DNA of 64,000 nt, from contig CANTUV010000026.1 in assembly GCA_947685225.1 (NCBI GenBank), forward strand, positions 54,893,501 to 54,957,500, read 5' to 3'. The notes beneath the pieces are model-generated. The model was given only the letters and a program-made list of their open reading frames with translations. It did no database searches and was not told the origin of the DNA. Each line of letters opens with the position of its first letter. The stretch's first letter is position 1. Of this stretch, positions 47,891-61,451 are shown piece after piece. Position numbers and translations under genes: made by a program. Source of the stretch: Garcia nutans (taxonomy: Eukaryota > Streptophyta > Magnoliopsida > Malpighiales > Euphorbiaceae).

Positions 47891-50746
47891 TGTAATATCT
47901 CGATTTTTGATGTACTTTGGAATAGTAATTATGAGAGAGTATATTGGTATAATGGATAGAGAAAAAATAAGATGAATATGTATAATAGATGTAATATATA
48001 TGTATATGTTATATATATACTTGAAATATATTTGAAATAAATACGTTATATATATGACATATATATATACCAAATATATACAACACATATAAAAGAATAA
48101 TATATATATATATATATATAAGGATGGAAATGATGAGAAGTTGAAATTTGCTTCTTCCTCTTCTTCTTTGTTCTTTTGGACATGAGCTTGAGAGAGAGAG
48201 ACTAGAGGAGAGTTCTTCTTCCATACATCAAAGATTTAAGTAATCTCTAAGATTCAGATGAAGGTTTTGAGGATTTTTCATCAATTGGTAAGTTTCTTTA
48301 TTATTTTGCAAGTTTCTTTGGAATTATATGGAAAAACATGATATTTGGATTCTGGGATTGTTTAGTAGTATGTTTTAATAGTTTATTTAGACATGTATGA
48401 AGATGTTGTGAGTAGCTAATGATGATTTTTAAGGTTGGATTGAAAGAGAAGATATTTCTTTTCTTTCTTCTTCTTTGAATGTGTTATGAGAGAAAGTGAT
48501 GATTAATTGAATAAGATGATAGTTATGATATGTTCGAGTTATATAAGTGTTGAATTTATGGGTTAATTATGAATATAAACTAAGATGATGATTAAGGGTG
48601 TTGTAGTGTTGAGTTTGGAATGTTTGTGTTCATATGGTTGAGAGTTCGAAATGTAGAATTTTTACTTGACACGGCCATATAGTTGGGCATGTCAACGGTG
48701 TTGAGTTCAACATTAATGACACGACCAGTAACACGGCCATATCTCTGAGCGTATCGTAGCTTCTAAAAGATAAAATAATTGACACGACTATGAATACGCC
48801 CGTGTTGTTGGGCGTATCAAAGTTTATGTGAGACAGAATGAATGACAAGGACAGTAACACGCCCATGTCATTGGACGTGTCAAAGCTTCTGTGTGATTGA
48901 GTTAGTGACACCGTCGGTAACACGCCCGTGTTGTTGGGCGTGTCACTTGAGAATAACTCTTTTCTTTGTTTTTTATTTGTAATTCCTATTTAAATAATTT
49001 GATGTTGAGAATGTCTTAGAATGTGATATTAAATGGTTATTTATGATCACATTTGGTATAAGCATTGAGAGAGAGTAGTTTGCCCAACCCTAGTGTTGAA
49101 GGGCAACTTGGAAGAGAAAGTTAGAGGAAGTTTTAAAGCTTGTTTTGGAGTGTTTTTAAAGGTATGTACAAACTCTTGATAAATGAAATGTGATTGCATT
49201 ACATTTGGCCTAACACATTTTGGATGAAAAATGTATTAAGCTACTTGATACATTGAGTAGTCATGAACATGATGTTAAAACATGTGAATTGCTATGTGTA
49301 CATTATTATGCATTGTGAAAAATCATTGTTAATGGCTAAATTGAATGAAATATGAACTATGTGCAAAATATGAAAATGACCTAAAATATTTGAGTAGTGT
49401 GATTTATACATTAAAGATAGTATGTGAAGTAATTGGTGATAACTAGATTGTATAAAATGAGATACATTATGATTATATGATGATGTTGATATAAATGAAA
49501 TAAATGAGGCAATGTGCCTAACTTGATCATGAGAAAATGAGAAAGAGATTGATAATGGAAATATGAAATAACTGTGTGCCTAATATATTATTCAATTTTT
49601 AGAATTTTGTATTTGGCGGCATGCCTATATTTGCCTATGAGGCTAGACGTTTGGCGTCATTGTGAAAATATTTTTGAGGTGAAAAGACTAGGTCGTTAGC
49701 CTCAGAAATAAGTCCTTAAAGTTAGGTTGAGTAAAAAGATCGGGTCGTAAACCCAAGCCTAGTTGGACTGTTACATTGATATTTTAACTTCGGGGCTAGA
49801 TATATGGTGTCATTATGAACCAAAACAGTAACTCTGAGATTTAAATGATGTATTAATTTTTTTGGGCCCATGCTTGTATATGTGATATTGTGGTACTTAT
49901 TGAATATAAAATATGTGATAGTTAATATATGATGGTGATCATGGAATGATATTATCACAATACATATGCAAATTACTGAAAAGAAATGTGACATGAAAAA
50001 CTATGCTAAATGATGAGAAATAATTTGTTGAAAGACTTGAGCAGAGCTAAGTCTTGATATTGAAAATGAGATTATAAAAATATAATGTGATGTGTAATAT
50101 ATATATGTTTGTGAAAATTGAGTGTATTGTTTCATGAATGTTATGATAGGCTATTAAATTATGACTTATGTTAAAGATTTGTATAAATTATGAAAATAAT
50201 AAAAAACTATGGAAAGTGCATTGAAAATGAGAAACATGATAAGAATATGATGATAAATGATGTTAGTGATATGAGTGTGATTTTATGGAATATATGTATA
50301 TATTGTTTATATGTACTACTAAGCTTTTGAGTTTAGCGCGGTTGTATAAATCGTGCAGGTGAGTAGATTGTTGATTCAAGAGTCAAACAGTTATGCCACA
50401 AGATGAGTAAAAGTATTTCGAGACCAACTAGAAGATGGTGCATACATGTTTAATTTTATTATGTTATATTTTGATAAAAATGTATATGTCAATAAGTGAA
50501 TTTCGAAAAAAATAATGTAAATTTATATATATGTAATCTAATGAATAGTATAATGATTTTATAAATGTTACTTTTAAAAGAATGAGATTTGATGATGAAA
50601 AATATTCTTTTATTAAAAATATAATTGATGTTGACTAAAGTAAGGGTTTAAATAATACTGTAAAGTAACATCCTTATATTTTATATGCATATTATATGTA
50701 TACGAGGTATATGTATAGTATGTATATAGGGTATAGAGGTCTTACA
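47891..50746 (+). repeat. 5' LTR of large element
   Basis: Ends TGTAAT...TTACA. Contains a (TA)n stretch near 48100-48120, the hairpin array at 48664-48950 and blocks such as gaggctagacgtttggcgtc (near 49640) also present in the 3' LTR. Confidence 0.93.
48664..48950. repeat. Array of GC-rich hairpin units in the 5' LTR
   Basis: Five units at roughly 63-bp spacing (starting near 48666, 48716, 48780, 48841 and 48905), each built around a stem like ACACGCCC and GGGCGTGT with an 8-base loop (gtgttgtt). The last unit is nearly perfect, others diverged. The same array occurs in the 3' LTR at about 55323-55622. Confidence 0.85.
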
Positions 50747-53700
50747 ATTATTTTGGTATCAGAGCTTAGGTTTGAGATTCTCAACCTAAGTGAGTTTTGA
50801 AAAAGAGATGAAAATTTTAAAAAAGTGAAACTTGTAATACATGCATATGCATTAACATCTAAGTTGGTCTCGAATATGACATTATGTGATTTATAATGTG
50901 ATGTATTTAAATTATATGAGTTGGATGATAGTGTATGAATGAGGCTCTATATGAAAGTAAAGCTAGAAAAAGAAATGATGTGAAAAAATTTATATAAGTT
51001 TAATTGATTAATTAAAGAATTAGAGTTTTACTTAAGTAAAACTAATTTTAAAATTATTGATTATTTAAATATTTTTGTGAAATAAGTTTTAAGGGAATGA
51101 ATATGAGAATAATATTGGAAATGAGTTATAAGAATAAAAAAAAATCAAGATTTAAGTAAGTACCTCTTCTCTAAAGCTTGGTTCTCTTTCTTATAAAGAT
51201 TATGTTTGGATTGCTAGAGAGAGAAAATAATAGTTGATTGTTAAAATGGGTAGAAACGATATTAAAATGAATAGAGTATGGTAAAATATTAGTTGGTTAA
51301 TTGATATGAACAATGTGTGAAAATTTAGGATTTGGTTATGTAAAGTTAAGGTTTCTAAAAATGGATGATGTTGGTTAATGTAATGAGATATATTAGTATT
51401 GTTTTAATGCAAATATTGTGATTTTAAAGTTATAAATGTAATATGCTTGAGTGCTGTTAAAGCTTATGTTAATAGTAGCAATATGTGAATCTTAGAATTT
51501 TGAAATGGGCTTCCATAATTGTAAAAATGATGTGTTTTGATGTTATATTATTATATAAGTAATATTTTTAAAGTTAAATATTGAAAATGAGATTAGTAGG
51601 TTGAAGTTTAAGTAAAGTAGTAAGTTAAGAATTTAGAGTTTTAATGGAATTTTAATAATGATTACTTAGATATTAATAGTTTAATGTATATTAAGCATAT
51701 AAGTGATTTTGAATGAATAATATTGCTTATAAAAGTACTATATAATGTGTAATGTGGTTGATAATATAGAAATTTATTATGAAATAAAGAGAAATGATTA
51801 AGCAAGTGAAAATGAGTTACATTAGGTAATTGGATTGAAAATGATGAAAATGGATACGAAGGGTATGATAAATGCATAAAAAAATGTGAGAGTGTCACAT
51901 TGAAAATGTGACTAAGATTTATGTAAAGTGTTATAAAAAATATATATAATAAGGAAATTATTTAAGAGAATGGTGGTTAAATAAGAAAAATGTTAATTAT
52001 GTTGTAGTCAGAGTATATATATATATGTTGATTTGATAAATAACCTGTACATATATATATGTTGATTTGATAAATAACCTAAGTAATGTAAAAAGAATGA
52101 GAAATGATAATGTTCTCTGAAATATGATAAATGTTAAATTTGTATAGATTGTATGTAAAAGAGGAATTGAGTATAATTGTATGATTATGTTTATACATGT
52201 ATATTATATGTGTGATGAGTTTTTCAATATGAATGCAATTGTGATATGTAAAAAATGTGGAAAGTAAGTCACATTATGAATGTGACTTACAAATGTGTAC
52301 GTGGATGATTTAAAAAAAATGAAATGTCAGTTGAAGGTGATTAAGATAAGGTTGATCACTTGAAAATTATGACAATATGATGTTATGTGAAAGTGATAGA
52401 ATTGAGCTGATCACTTAAAGATGTAAAAAAATATTATTATATATTTGTTGCCTTTTACAATTACTTATCCAGTGATATTAAAATTAATATTACATGCATT
52501 AATAGACTTAAGAGAGACTAAGTCTTGACCTGCACAGAGCTAGGTTATGTGATGAGATTGAGATTAATAATGGACCCGAGCAGCGCTGGACTGTGAAATT
52601 ATTATTGTAATAATTGAACTTGATGATTGTATAGTGTTTTGGGCCCAAAGTGTATGCGTGTGGAAATATTCTATATATATGTGTATAAATAAGATATTGT
52701 AAGAAAAAGAGAAGTATAATGAAGAAAGTGTGGAAGTGAAAAAAAAAATGTAAGAGATATATTAGAAATGGAGTAATAAATAAAAATATTGTAAAATTAA
52801 CATATGAACGAATGTGTATATGTAAGAGTTGTTAATGATAATATTGTTGAAACATGAGTTAGGCTAATGATGATCAAGTGATCAAAAGTAAATTTTTTTG
52901 AAACAGAAGTGATTAAAAGTAAATTGCTTTTAAACAGAGTTGAAATGTGTTAACTCTTTATGTAGCAAAAGTTTAGAGAATAAATATGTGATCTTTGTGA
53001 TACGAACTTAGCATTGTAATTGGAAATGTTTGAAGAAGAATGATAGAGGGGAAGTATTGATTTATAAGCCACGGGCGTGACCATTAATATGTCATGATCG
53101 TATGATTTGTTTAGTATATTGATCGATTAGTTTTGTTATCCACGGGCATGGGCTTGAGATGACATGACCGTATGATAGTTTTGGTGAGATTGATAGTTAT
53201 GCTTTAAGAAACATGATCAAAATTTATGGTTTGCATAGTTATATCTTATAATTTTATGTTAGAAATTTATTTATAAATATATAAAGTGTGGAAAAAGAAG
53301 AGAATTATAAAAATGTGATGAGTTATGGATAATATGATAGGAAAGTGATTATGTAAATATAGTAATGGTATGAAAATGTGAGGGTATGATAAATGAGAGA
53401 AATTATAAACGTGACTGAGAGTTATATTGAATATGTTCAAATATGGTTTAATGTGAATAAGTTGATGGAAATGATATTTAAGTGAATGAAATATGGGTAA
53501 TGAATATGGTATGAGATAATCATGAGAATTATGTAAAAATTGTATAGAGATAATAGAAAAAAAATATATGAATATTGAAAAATAATTTGAAGTGATTTGT
53601 TATAAATAATTATTCATTTCAGAAAGTTGAAATGATGGATCTGAAGAGAACCATAATTTGAATATAAGTTTGACCTAATAGAGTTAGGTCATGAGTTGAA

Positions 53701-54557
53701 ATATAATAATAAGTTTAAATAAGTTAAGTGTTGGCTTGAATCGAATAAGACTATGATGTTGGTATTGTGATAGTTAGATCAATTAATCTAGATTGCGCTA
53801 AGGTTGCGAATCATTATTGAGATTTAACATGTATAGTTGTATTAAGAGTGTGAGAGATATGTGATAATGTATATGATGTAATATTCTAATATGTGTATGA
53901 ACATAAAATGAGTTAAGGTATATTGGTTGTAAATGATTATAAAAGAACAAAGTTGATTATCAGTAATGTAAATTTAAAGGCATTGTATTAATTTTAATGC
54001 TAAGAGAAGAATATTTTAAAGAAGGAATTAAGTGTATCGAAATAAGAGAATTGTTATCAATTGAGGTTTGATAAGTGTCTATTTGTAAAAATAAGAAAGA
54101 GATAGATGAACAGAGATGTAATTCTAAAAATAACTGTGGTGACTGGATAGTCAGTGTTAAGATATAATTCAATAACCTTTAAATTTAAGGTTAAAAGAGT
54201 ATATTTATAAAATGATGAAGTGATAAAATATCTTGAGCATAATAGATGAGTGAGGCATATATACTAATAAGATGAACTAATTTTTGTCTAATTATAATTT
54301 GATTGGTGATGTAATGATTTATCATGATTATTTCGCTGAGAAAAAAATAAATAAATATAGTGACGAGTTATAATTAATTGTAAGAAGATGATTGAGAATT
54401 ATCTTAAGGGGAAGAGTAGAGGTTGAGTAATTTGATAAAATAATAATTTGATGATATGATTAATTTCATATGAAAATTTAAGATGGTATTTTGTTATGCA
54501 TGGATTATTATCGTACTGAATAATTTCGAGGGCGAAATTATTTAAGGGGAAGAGAAT
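50747..54557 (+). other. Non-coding interior of the large LTR element
   Basis: Begins attattt before the primer-binding site, and is AT-rich with frequent stops in all frames. It contains weak echoes of the LTRs: near 52500-52650 gctaggttatgtgatg, gagcagcgctgga, ttgggcccaaagtgtatgcg, and near 53070-53180 ccacgggcgtgacc and ccacgggcatgggc. It may include a decayed fragment of a related LTR. No protein domain recognised. Confidence 0.6.
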
Positions 54558-57418
54558 TGTAATACTCCGATTTTTGATGTACTTTGAAATAATAATTATG
54601 GGAGAATATATTGGTGTAATGGATAGAGAAAAAAATAAGATGAATATGTATGATAGATGTAATATATATGTATATGTTATCTATATACTTGAAATATATT
54701 TGAAATAAACATGTCATATATATGACATATACATATACCAAACATATACAATACATATAAAAAGAATAATTAATATATATATAGATAAGGATGAAAAGGA
54801 AGAAAAGTTAAAATTTACTTCTTCTTCTTCTTTGTTCTTTTGGACTTGAGCTTGAGAGAGAAAGACTAGAGGAGAGTTCTTCTTTCATACATCAAAGATT
54901 GAAGTAATCTTAAGGATTCAAGTGAAAATTTTAAGGATTTTTCATTAATTGGTAAGTTCCTTTATTATTTTGTAAGTTTCTTTAGAATTATATGGAAAAA
55001 CATGATATTTGAATTGTGGGATTGTTTATTAGCATGTTTTAATGGTTTATTTGGATATGTATGAAGATGTTGTGAGTAGCTAATGATGATTTTTAAGGTT
55101 GGATTGAAAGAGAAGAGATTTCTTTTCTTTCTTCTTCTTTGAATTTGTTATGAGAGAAAGTGATGATTGATTGAATAAGATGATAGTTATGATATGTTGA
55201 AATTATATAAGTGTTGAACTTACGGCTGAATTATGGATATAAATTAAGATGATGATTGAGGGTGTTGTAGTGTTGAGTTTGAAATATTTGTGTTCGTATG
55301 ATTGAGAGATCGAAATGTGGAATTTTTGCCTAACACGGTTAGTGACACAACCATATTGTTGGGCGTGTCAACGGTACCGAGTTCAACATTGATGATACGA
55401 TCAGTAACATGGCCATGTATATAAGCGTGTCGTAGCTTTTATAATGCAAAATAATTGACACGGCCATGAATATGCCCGTGTTGTTGGGCGTGTCAAAATT
55501 TCTATGAGGCAAAATGAATGACATAAGCAATGACACGTCCATGTAATTGGATGTGTCAAAGCTTCTGTGTGATTGGATTAGTGACACGGTCAGTAATATG
55601 CCCGTATTGTTGGGCGTGTCACTTGAGAATAACTCTTTTCTTTATTTTTCATTTGTAATTCATATTTAAATAATTTGATATTGAGAATGCCTTAGAATGT
55701 GATATTAAATAGTTGTTTATGATCACATTCAGTATAGGCATTGAGAGAGAGTAGTTTGTCCAACTCTAGTGTTGAAGGGCAACTTGAAAGAGAAGATTAG
55801 AGAATGTTTTAATGCTTGTTTTGGAGTGTTTTCTAAGGTATGTACAAACTCTTGATAAATTGAATGTGACTGCATTACATTTGGCCTAATACATTTTGGA
55901 TGAAAAATGTGTTAAGATACTTGATACATTAAGTATTCATGAACATAATGTTAAAACATATAAATTGCTATGTATGCATTGTGAAAAGTCGTTATTAATG
56001 GCTAAATTGAATGAAATGTGAACTATGTGCAAAATATGAAAATAATCTAAAATATTTGGGTAATGTGGTTTATATATTAAAGACATTTTGTAAAGCCATT
56101 GGTGATGGCTAGATTGTATAAAATGAGATACATTATGATTATATGATGATGTTGATATAAATAAAATAAATAAGGCATTCCTAGCTTGATCATGAGAAAA
56201 TAAGAAAGATATTGATAATGAAAATATGAAATAATTGTGTGCCTAATATGTTATTCAATTTTTAGAGTTCTGTGTTTGACAGCATGCCTATATTTGCCTA
56301 TGAGGCTAGACGTTTGGCGTCACTGTAAAAATATTTTTGAGGTGAAAATACCGGATCGCAAGCCTCAAAAATAAGTCCTTAAAGCTGGATTGGGTGAAAA
56401 GACCAAATTGTAAGTCTAGGCATAGTTGGACTATTATATTGATATTTTACCTTCGGGGCTAGACATATGGTGTCATTATAGACCAAAACAGTAACTCTAA
56501 TATTTGAATGATGTATTAGTTGTTTGAGCTCATGCTTGTATATGTGATGTTGTGGTACTTATTGTATATAAAATCTGTGATAATTAAATGGGATATACAA
56601 TGGTGATCATGAAATGATATTATCACAATACATATGCAAATTACTGAAAATGAATGTGACATGAGAAAATATGCTAAATGATGAGAAATAAGTTGTTAAA
56701 AGACTTGAGCAGAGCTAAGTCTTGATATTGAAAATGAGATTATAAAAATATAATGTGATGTGTAATATGTATATGTTAGTGAAAATTGAGTGTATTATTT
56801 CATGAATATTATGATAAGCCATTGAATTATGATTTATATTAAAGATTTGTATAAATTATGAAAATAGTAAAAAATTATAAAAAGTGTATTGAAAATGAGA
56901 AACATGATAAGAATATGATGATAAATAATGTTAGTGATGTGAGTGTGATTTTATGAAATGTATGTATATGTTGTTTATATGTATCACTAAGCTTTCGAGC
57001 TTAGCATGGTTGTGTAAATATCGCATGTGAGTAGATTGTTGATCTTAGAGTCAAACAGTTATGCCATGAGAAGAGTAAAAGTATTTCGAGGCCAATTAGA
57101 AGGTGGTGCATACATGTATAATTTTATCATGTTGTATTTTGATAAAAAAATGTATATGTATATAAGTGAATTTTGAAAAAGATAATGTAAATTTATATAT
57201 ATGTAATCTAATAAATAGTATAATGATTTTGTAAATGTTACTTTTAAAAGAATGAGATTTGATAATGAGAAATGCTCTTTTATTAAAAATATAATTGATG
57301 TAGACTAAAGTAAGAATTTAAATAATACTATAGAGTAACATCTTTATATTTTATACGTATATTATACGTATACGAGATATATATATATAATATGTATATA
57401 GGGTATAAGGGTATTACA
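54558..57418 (+). repeat. 3' LTR of large element
   Basis: Homologous over its whole length to 47891-50746, with substitutions and small indels; carries the same hairpin array at about 55323-55622. Confidence 0.93.
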
Positions 57419-57423
57419 GTTAA

Positions 57424-58093
57424 AATATTTAAATTACTAACGTTAAATATTAATTTTTATTTTATCTTAATGTTTTATTTTTTAATATGATAGAATAATT
57501 TTTTATTTAAATAGATAAAAAATTAGTCATCCAATAGCTAGCTAACAAAATATGTCTCCAAAAATTACTAATGTTTTAATAGAAATTTGGGTCTGGCCAA
57601 CTAAATTTTAGAAGTCATTTTATAACTAGAGTGAATGGCATTGCACCATCATAAATTTTAGATTATATACCATACTTTTAATTTTTTTTTTAAATATTCT
57701 ACATTTCTTATATATCTTTGATATATTTAATATATATCTTTAAAAATAAAGTATATTTTTAATATACTAAATATATATTAAAAATGTACCTCAAAAAAGA
57801 TATATTTTTAAAAATACTTTTATTTTTAGGATATTAAATTTTAAACTTGACCCATATTAGAAATTGGCCTTAACTAGATAGTGTTGGATCGGGTCAATCT
57901 AGCTGACCTTAGTCTCGTGAACCCGCCAACATTAAGTATTGAACACATCACATTGTCATTGATAAGCCTTTTTTGAACCAAAAGATTAATAATAATTGGA
58001 TCAATAAAAAATAGAAATTTGCATCAATTTTTGTGATTTTCAAAACTATTTAAATTAATTCATATTTATAAAAATTTATTTTTATTTGCGACA
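57424..58093. other. AT-rich spacer
   Basis: No gene or clear element seen; contains several short repeats based on atatatttt and one GC-richer spot near 57880-57940. Confidence 0.4.
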
Positions 58094-58447
58094 TACTCCA
58101 TCCCATAATAATAAAGACACTTTTTTTTATTTGTCCTAAAATATAGTCACATTACTTTATTTAAATTACAGTTATATTATAAATTGACTATGATACTCTT
58201 ATTTATTATTTTATAATCAACAATATTTATATTAAATTATTTATATTTTTTAAGTTACAATTACCTTTAATCCAATCAATAACTATTTTAATATTTAATT
58301 TTTATAATAATCAATAACTACTTAATATAAATAGAGGATAAAATGAGTATTTTATAGTAAAAATTTTATTTATTAATTAAATAAATAAAATTTTCTTAAT
58401 ATGTGTGAAATAAGAAGTGTTTCTATCATTTTGGGATAGAGAGAGTA
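58094..58447. mobile_element. Stowaway-like MITE
   Basis: Left end TACTCCATCCCATAATAATA and right end (inverted) ttttgggatagagagagta; TA borders. About 354 bp, AT-rich and non-coding, with ends close to the CTCCCTCCGTCCC Stowaway consensus. Confidence 0.85.
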
Positions 58448-60172
58448 TATTTTAAGATAAATCACCTCATAAATATAATGTTATTACAACAAAATAGAAA
58501 TGTAGAGGAAATAGGCCACTAATTCATTTATTCAAAAAATGCTTAATTATGTGATCATAGCAAAGACATTATCGCAATCCTAAAGCCATAAATTTGCCAA
58601 ATTTTGGAAGAAAAAAGAGCCATATTGTCTTTAACAGAAACCCCAAAAAGGAATGTTGATATTCTGGTTATTGCTGTTGCTTTTGTGTACAGTGATGATA
58701 ATACTATTTGTTAGTAATTAGGTACTAAATATTAATTAATTAATTAGATTATAAAATAATATTATTTTGTTTGACACATATGTTGTATAAAATATAGATT
58801 ACAAAAGACTAAAGTGTTCCACTATTCTTTTCGATGTTTTCATCCCCAACTTTATAAATGGATAAAATTATAGCTAAAATGTAGTGAGATGATGTAAATT
58901 GGCTTAATGCTCCTAATATTTTTTTTCTGAAGCTATGCCTTTAGACTATAATTCCTTTTTGTATTTTGTTTTTTAAAAGTTAAATTGTTTGATCATATAA
59001 TTTTATAATTTTTTATATTTTTTAAATATCTTATTAATTTATTAAATCAAATTCAGTTTGATGTAACTTTAAATTATATATATAAACATATATAAAAATT
59101 TATGATATTTACATATTACAAAAATATTTACGATAAGATATATTTATTGAATTAAATATTCTTTGAGTTGGTTTGAGAATTTGTTGATCAATGGAGCAAT
59201 AAAAAATAAATAAATTTTTATTCTACCATTTTAACTGAAAAAAAATTGAAATATGTGTAATTTGAATACAAAAGTAAAGAATATTTATTGGTCATTAGTT
59301 TTTTTAGAAAGAAAAAAAATTAAATTTTGCTTAACGATGCAAGAAAAGATTTATTAAGTGGTAGAATCTTTTAAAAGATCAAATAAATATATTAAATTTT
59401 GAAAAATAAATTGAAATATAATATTTAAATGGATAAAAATAATATATTTAAATATAAAATTAAATAATAAAACATATTAATTTTTTTAATATAACTAAAC
59501 TTATATCGATAAAAATAATATATTAAATATAAAATTAAATAATAAAACATATTAATTTTTTTAATATAACTAAATTATATCGACCCATTTAAAATTTAGC
59601 CATTTAAATGAAAAAAAAAAAAAGAAAGCTAGAGAAACAGCGATTTCACCGAGTGTCTTGACAGGTAATTGTATCCTGTTATATTATCTTATCGCGACAG
59701 TGCATTGACATTTTCTAATTAATTTTTTTTTTGAAATTTCTAATTAATTTTTTGAATTATTAATAATCAATTGTCTCATAGCATTGCACTGTGTTAATTT
59801 AGTTTATTAGATTCATGATCTTCAATTTCAAATCATTTAAGATTGTTTAGTTTCCTTGCAATTTGAAGATTAAACTGCATGCTGAAAGAAGTCTTTTTCT
59901 CTCTGTGTTAAATCATCTCTTTCAATTCTTTTCAAAACATATATATATATATATATATATCTTTCAATGTGTAAAATTTCAACTTAAAAAAAAATCTGAA
60001 TTGAAATATGAAAGATGATTATTTTATTTTATAAAAAAGAAAATAATTATCCTTTTATAAATATATGAATGAATAAACTTTTAAAATTTATTGGTGAATT
60101 ATACCAAAAAAAAAAAAAAGGTTCAAACTGAATCAACGGTAATTAAGGTGATCTAACAATGTTTAAGATAAC
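58448..60172. other. AT-rich spacer
   Basis: No gene supported. A tandem pair with aataatatattaaatata and aaaacatattaattttttta occurs near 59440-59580, and a (TA)n tract at 59938-59960. Confidence 0.4.
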
Positions 60173-60401
60173 CTGAAAATCCACCGAAACAGTGCGATAC
60201 CTCGGAGTTCCCAAGTGGCGAATTAACGTTGTTGGAAAGAGACGTGGAATGAATTAGGTAGTGGAGAGTTGGAGAGAGACGAAACAGAAAACGATAAGAA
60301 ACCCAATTAAAATCCGACGGCGGGGAAAGGTTTTTGTGGCTGTCTGAATTTCCACTCCTCGCCGCTACCCCACAACCCAACGGCCTAAGCCACCGCACCA
60401 T
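60173..60401 (-). other. Possible orphan exon or gene fragment
   Basis: A moderately GC-rich island in AT-rich sequence. On the minus strand an ATG at 60401 (MVRWLRPLGCGVAARSGNSD) stays open for 76 codons to a plausible donor, tcag|gttatc, at 60172-60173. The composition and donor suggest a first exon, perhaps with an organelle-type N-terminus. No continuing exon could be recognised: a candidate acceptor near 59680 opens LPVKTLGEIAVSLAF, which is short and unproven. Function unknown. Confidence 0.25.
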
Positions 60402-61184
60402 CTTTATTGTATTAATCTTTTTTGAATTGATTAATTGCAATTACTACATGGATAGCTTTCGTACCACTACTTTTATGATTTTTATCCCATTAACCATTTT
60501 TATCATTAACTAATTCTCTTTGTGGGAAATTACTATGTATTCTAAATAAATACGTTCGAATATGAAGTTTACCAAATTCCACCTTATTCAACTAAAAATT
60601 ACTTTTTATTATGAATTCGATAATTTATGTAATATATACATAATTAAATTAAATTTATTAGGACGTTTTAGAATATAGACTGAATTAAGCTAAGTTTTAC
60701 CATGTTTTTCCTTTAATATAGCTTGTTTAAAAAAATATATAAAAAAATAAATTTTAAATTTCATAGCAAGCTGAGACATAGTTTAACGATAAATATATTT
60801 TTGTTAAATAATAGATTTAGGATTAATTTCTCCTCTCATTATAAATACTCAAAAAAAAATTCAAATTTAATTAATTTGCCAAGAATTTTTTAATAGGAAA
60901 ATGTTTGATATTTTCATTAATTTGCAAAAGCATGAAAGGCTTGAACCACTTTATTATTCAAATTAAAACAATGAGAACATAAACTAATGAAATTGGTTTT
61001 ATTAAGGATTTAGGATCTCTCTACCTTAACAATTTTTTTTTGTTTTACTTATTTATGGAAATATTGATATGAGCTTAAATGTATCTAAATAAGATATTTT
61101 ATTATTAAATAATATTTATGAATGATTATATATTTTTTTAGCATGGAATGAGAAAATTAAATTCAAAATATTTATTATTCAAAT
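60402..61184. other. AT-rich spacer
   Basis: Nothing recognised. Confidence 0.4.
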
Positions 61185-61451
61185 TATGCTCCCTCCATTT
61201 CATTTCATTTCATTTCAAGTATCATGTAAGATTTTTTTTTATTTCACTTCAAATGTCACTTTTAAAAATTCAAGCGAATATTAATTAAAAAATTTTAATA
61301 TTAATGAAAGATAATAAGTATGGTGAGAAAGATGAAAATAATATTTAGATAAATTATAATAAATTTTTTATAAAATTTATAATGATTAATTATTTTTTTT
61401 AATCTGTATACATCATTTTTATATGACACTTAAAATAAAATGGAGAAAGTA
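61185..61451. mobile_element. Stowaway-like MITE
   Basis: TA-bordered 267-bp element: left tgctccctccatttcatttc, right (inverted) taaaataaaatggagaaag. A short (CATTT)n expansion sits in the left end. Confidence 0.75.

Larger units (their letters stand above)
47891..57418 (+). mobile_element. Large non-coding LTR element (LARD type, probably Ty3/gypsy-derived)
   Basis: LTRs 47891-50746 (2856 bp) and 54558-57418 (2861 bp) start TGTAATA and end TTACA. Target duplication gttaa is perfect at 47886-47890 and 57419-57423. Primer-binding site TGGTATCAGAGC at 50754-50765 (initiator tRNA-Met type); purine tract aaggggaagagaat at 54544-54557. The 3.8-kb interior has no open frame longer than about 80 codons on either strand and no recognisable gag or pol, so it is a large retrotransposon derivative depending on another element. 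Long LTRs with palindromic CACGCCCGTG-type arrays recall Tekay/Del-like chromoviruses (from memory). The LTRs differ by many substitutions and small indels, so it is older than the element at 34 kb. Confidence 0.93.

Noticed and set aside
48630..48923. 97-codon minus-strand frame in the LTR (and its 82-codon partner at 55339-55587)
   Set aside because: It is the antisense of the periodic hairpin array; the repeated peptide is a by-product of the 63-bp periodicity.
48664..48950. CRISPR-like array because of regular spacing
   Set aside because: Plant nuclear LTR context; units are diverged hairpins that include their spacers, and are copied in both LTRs.
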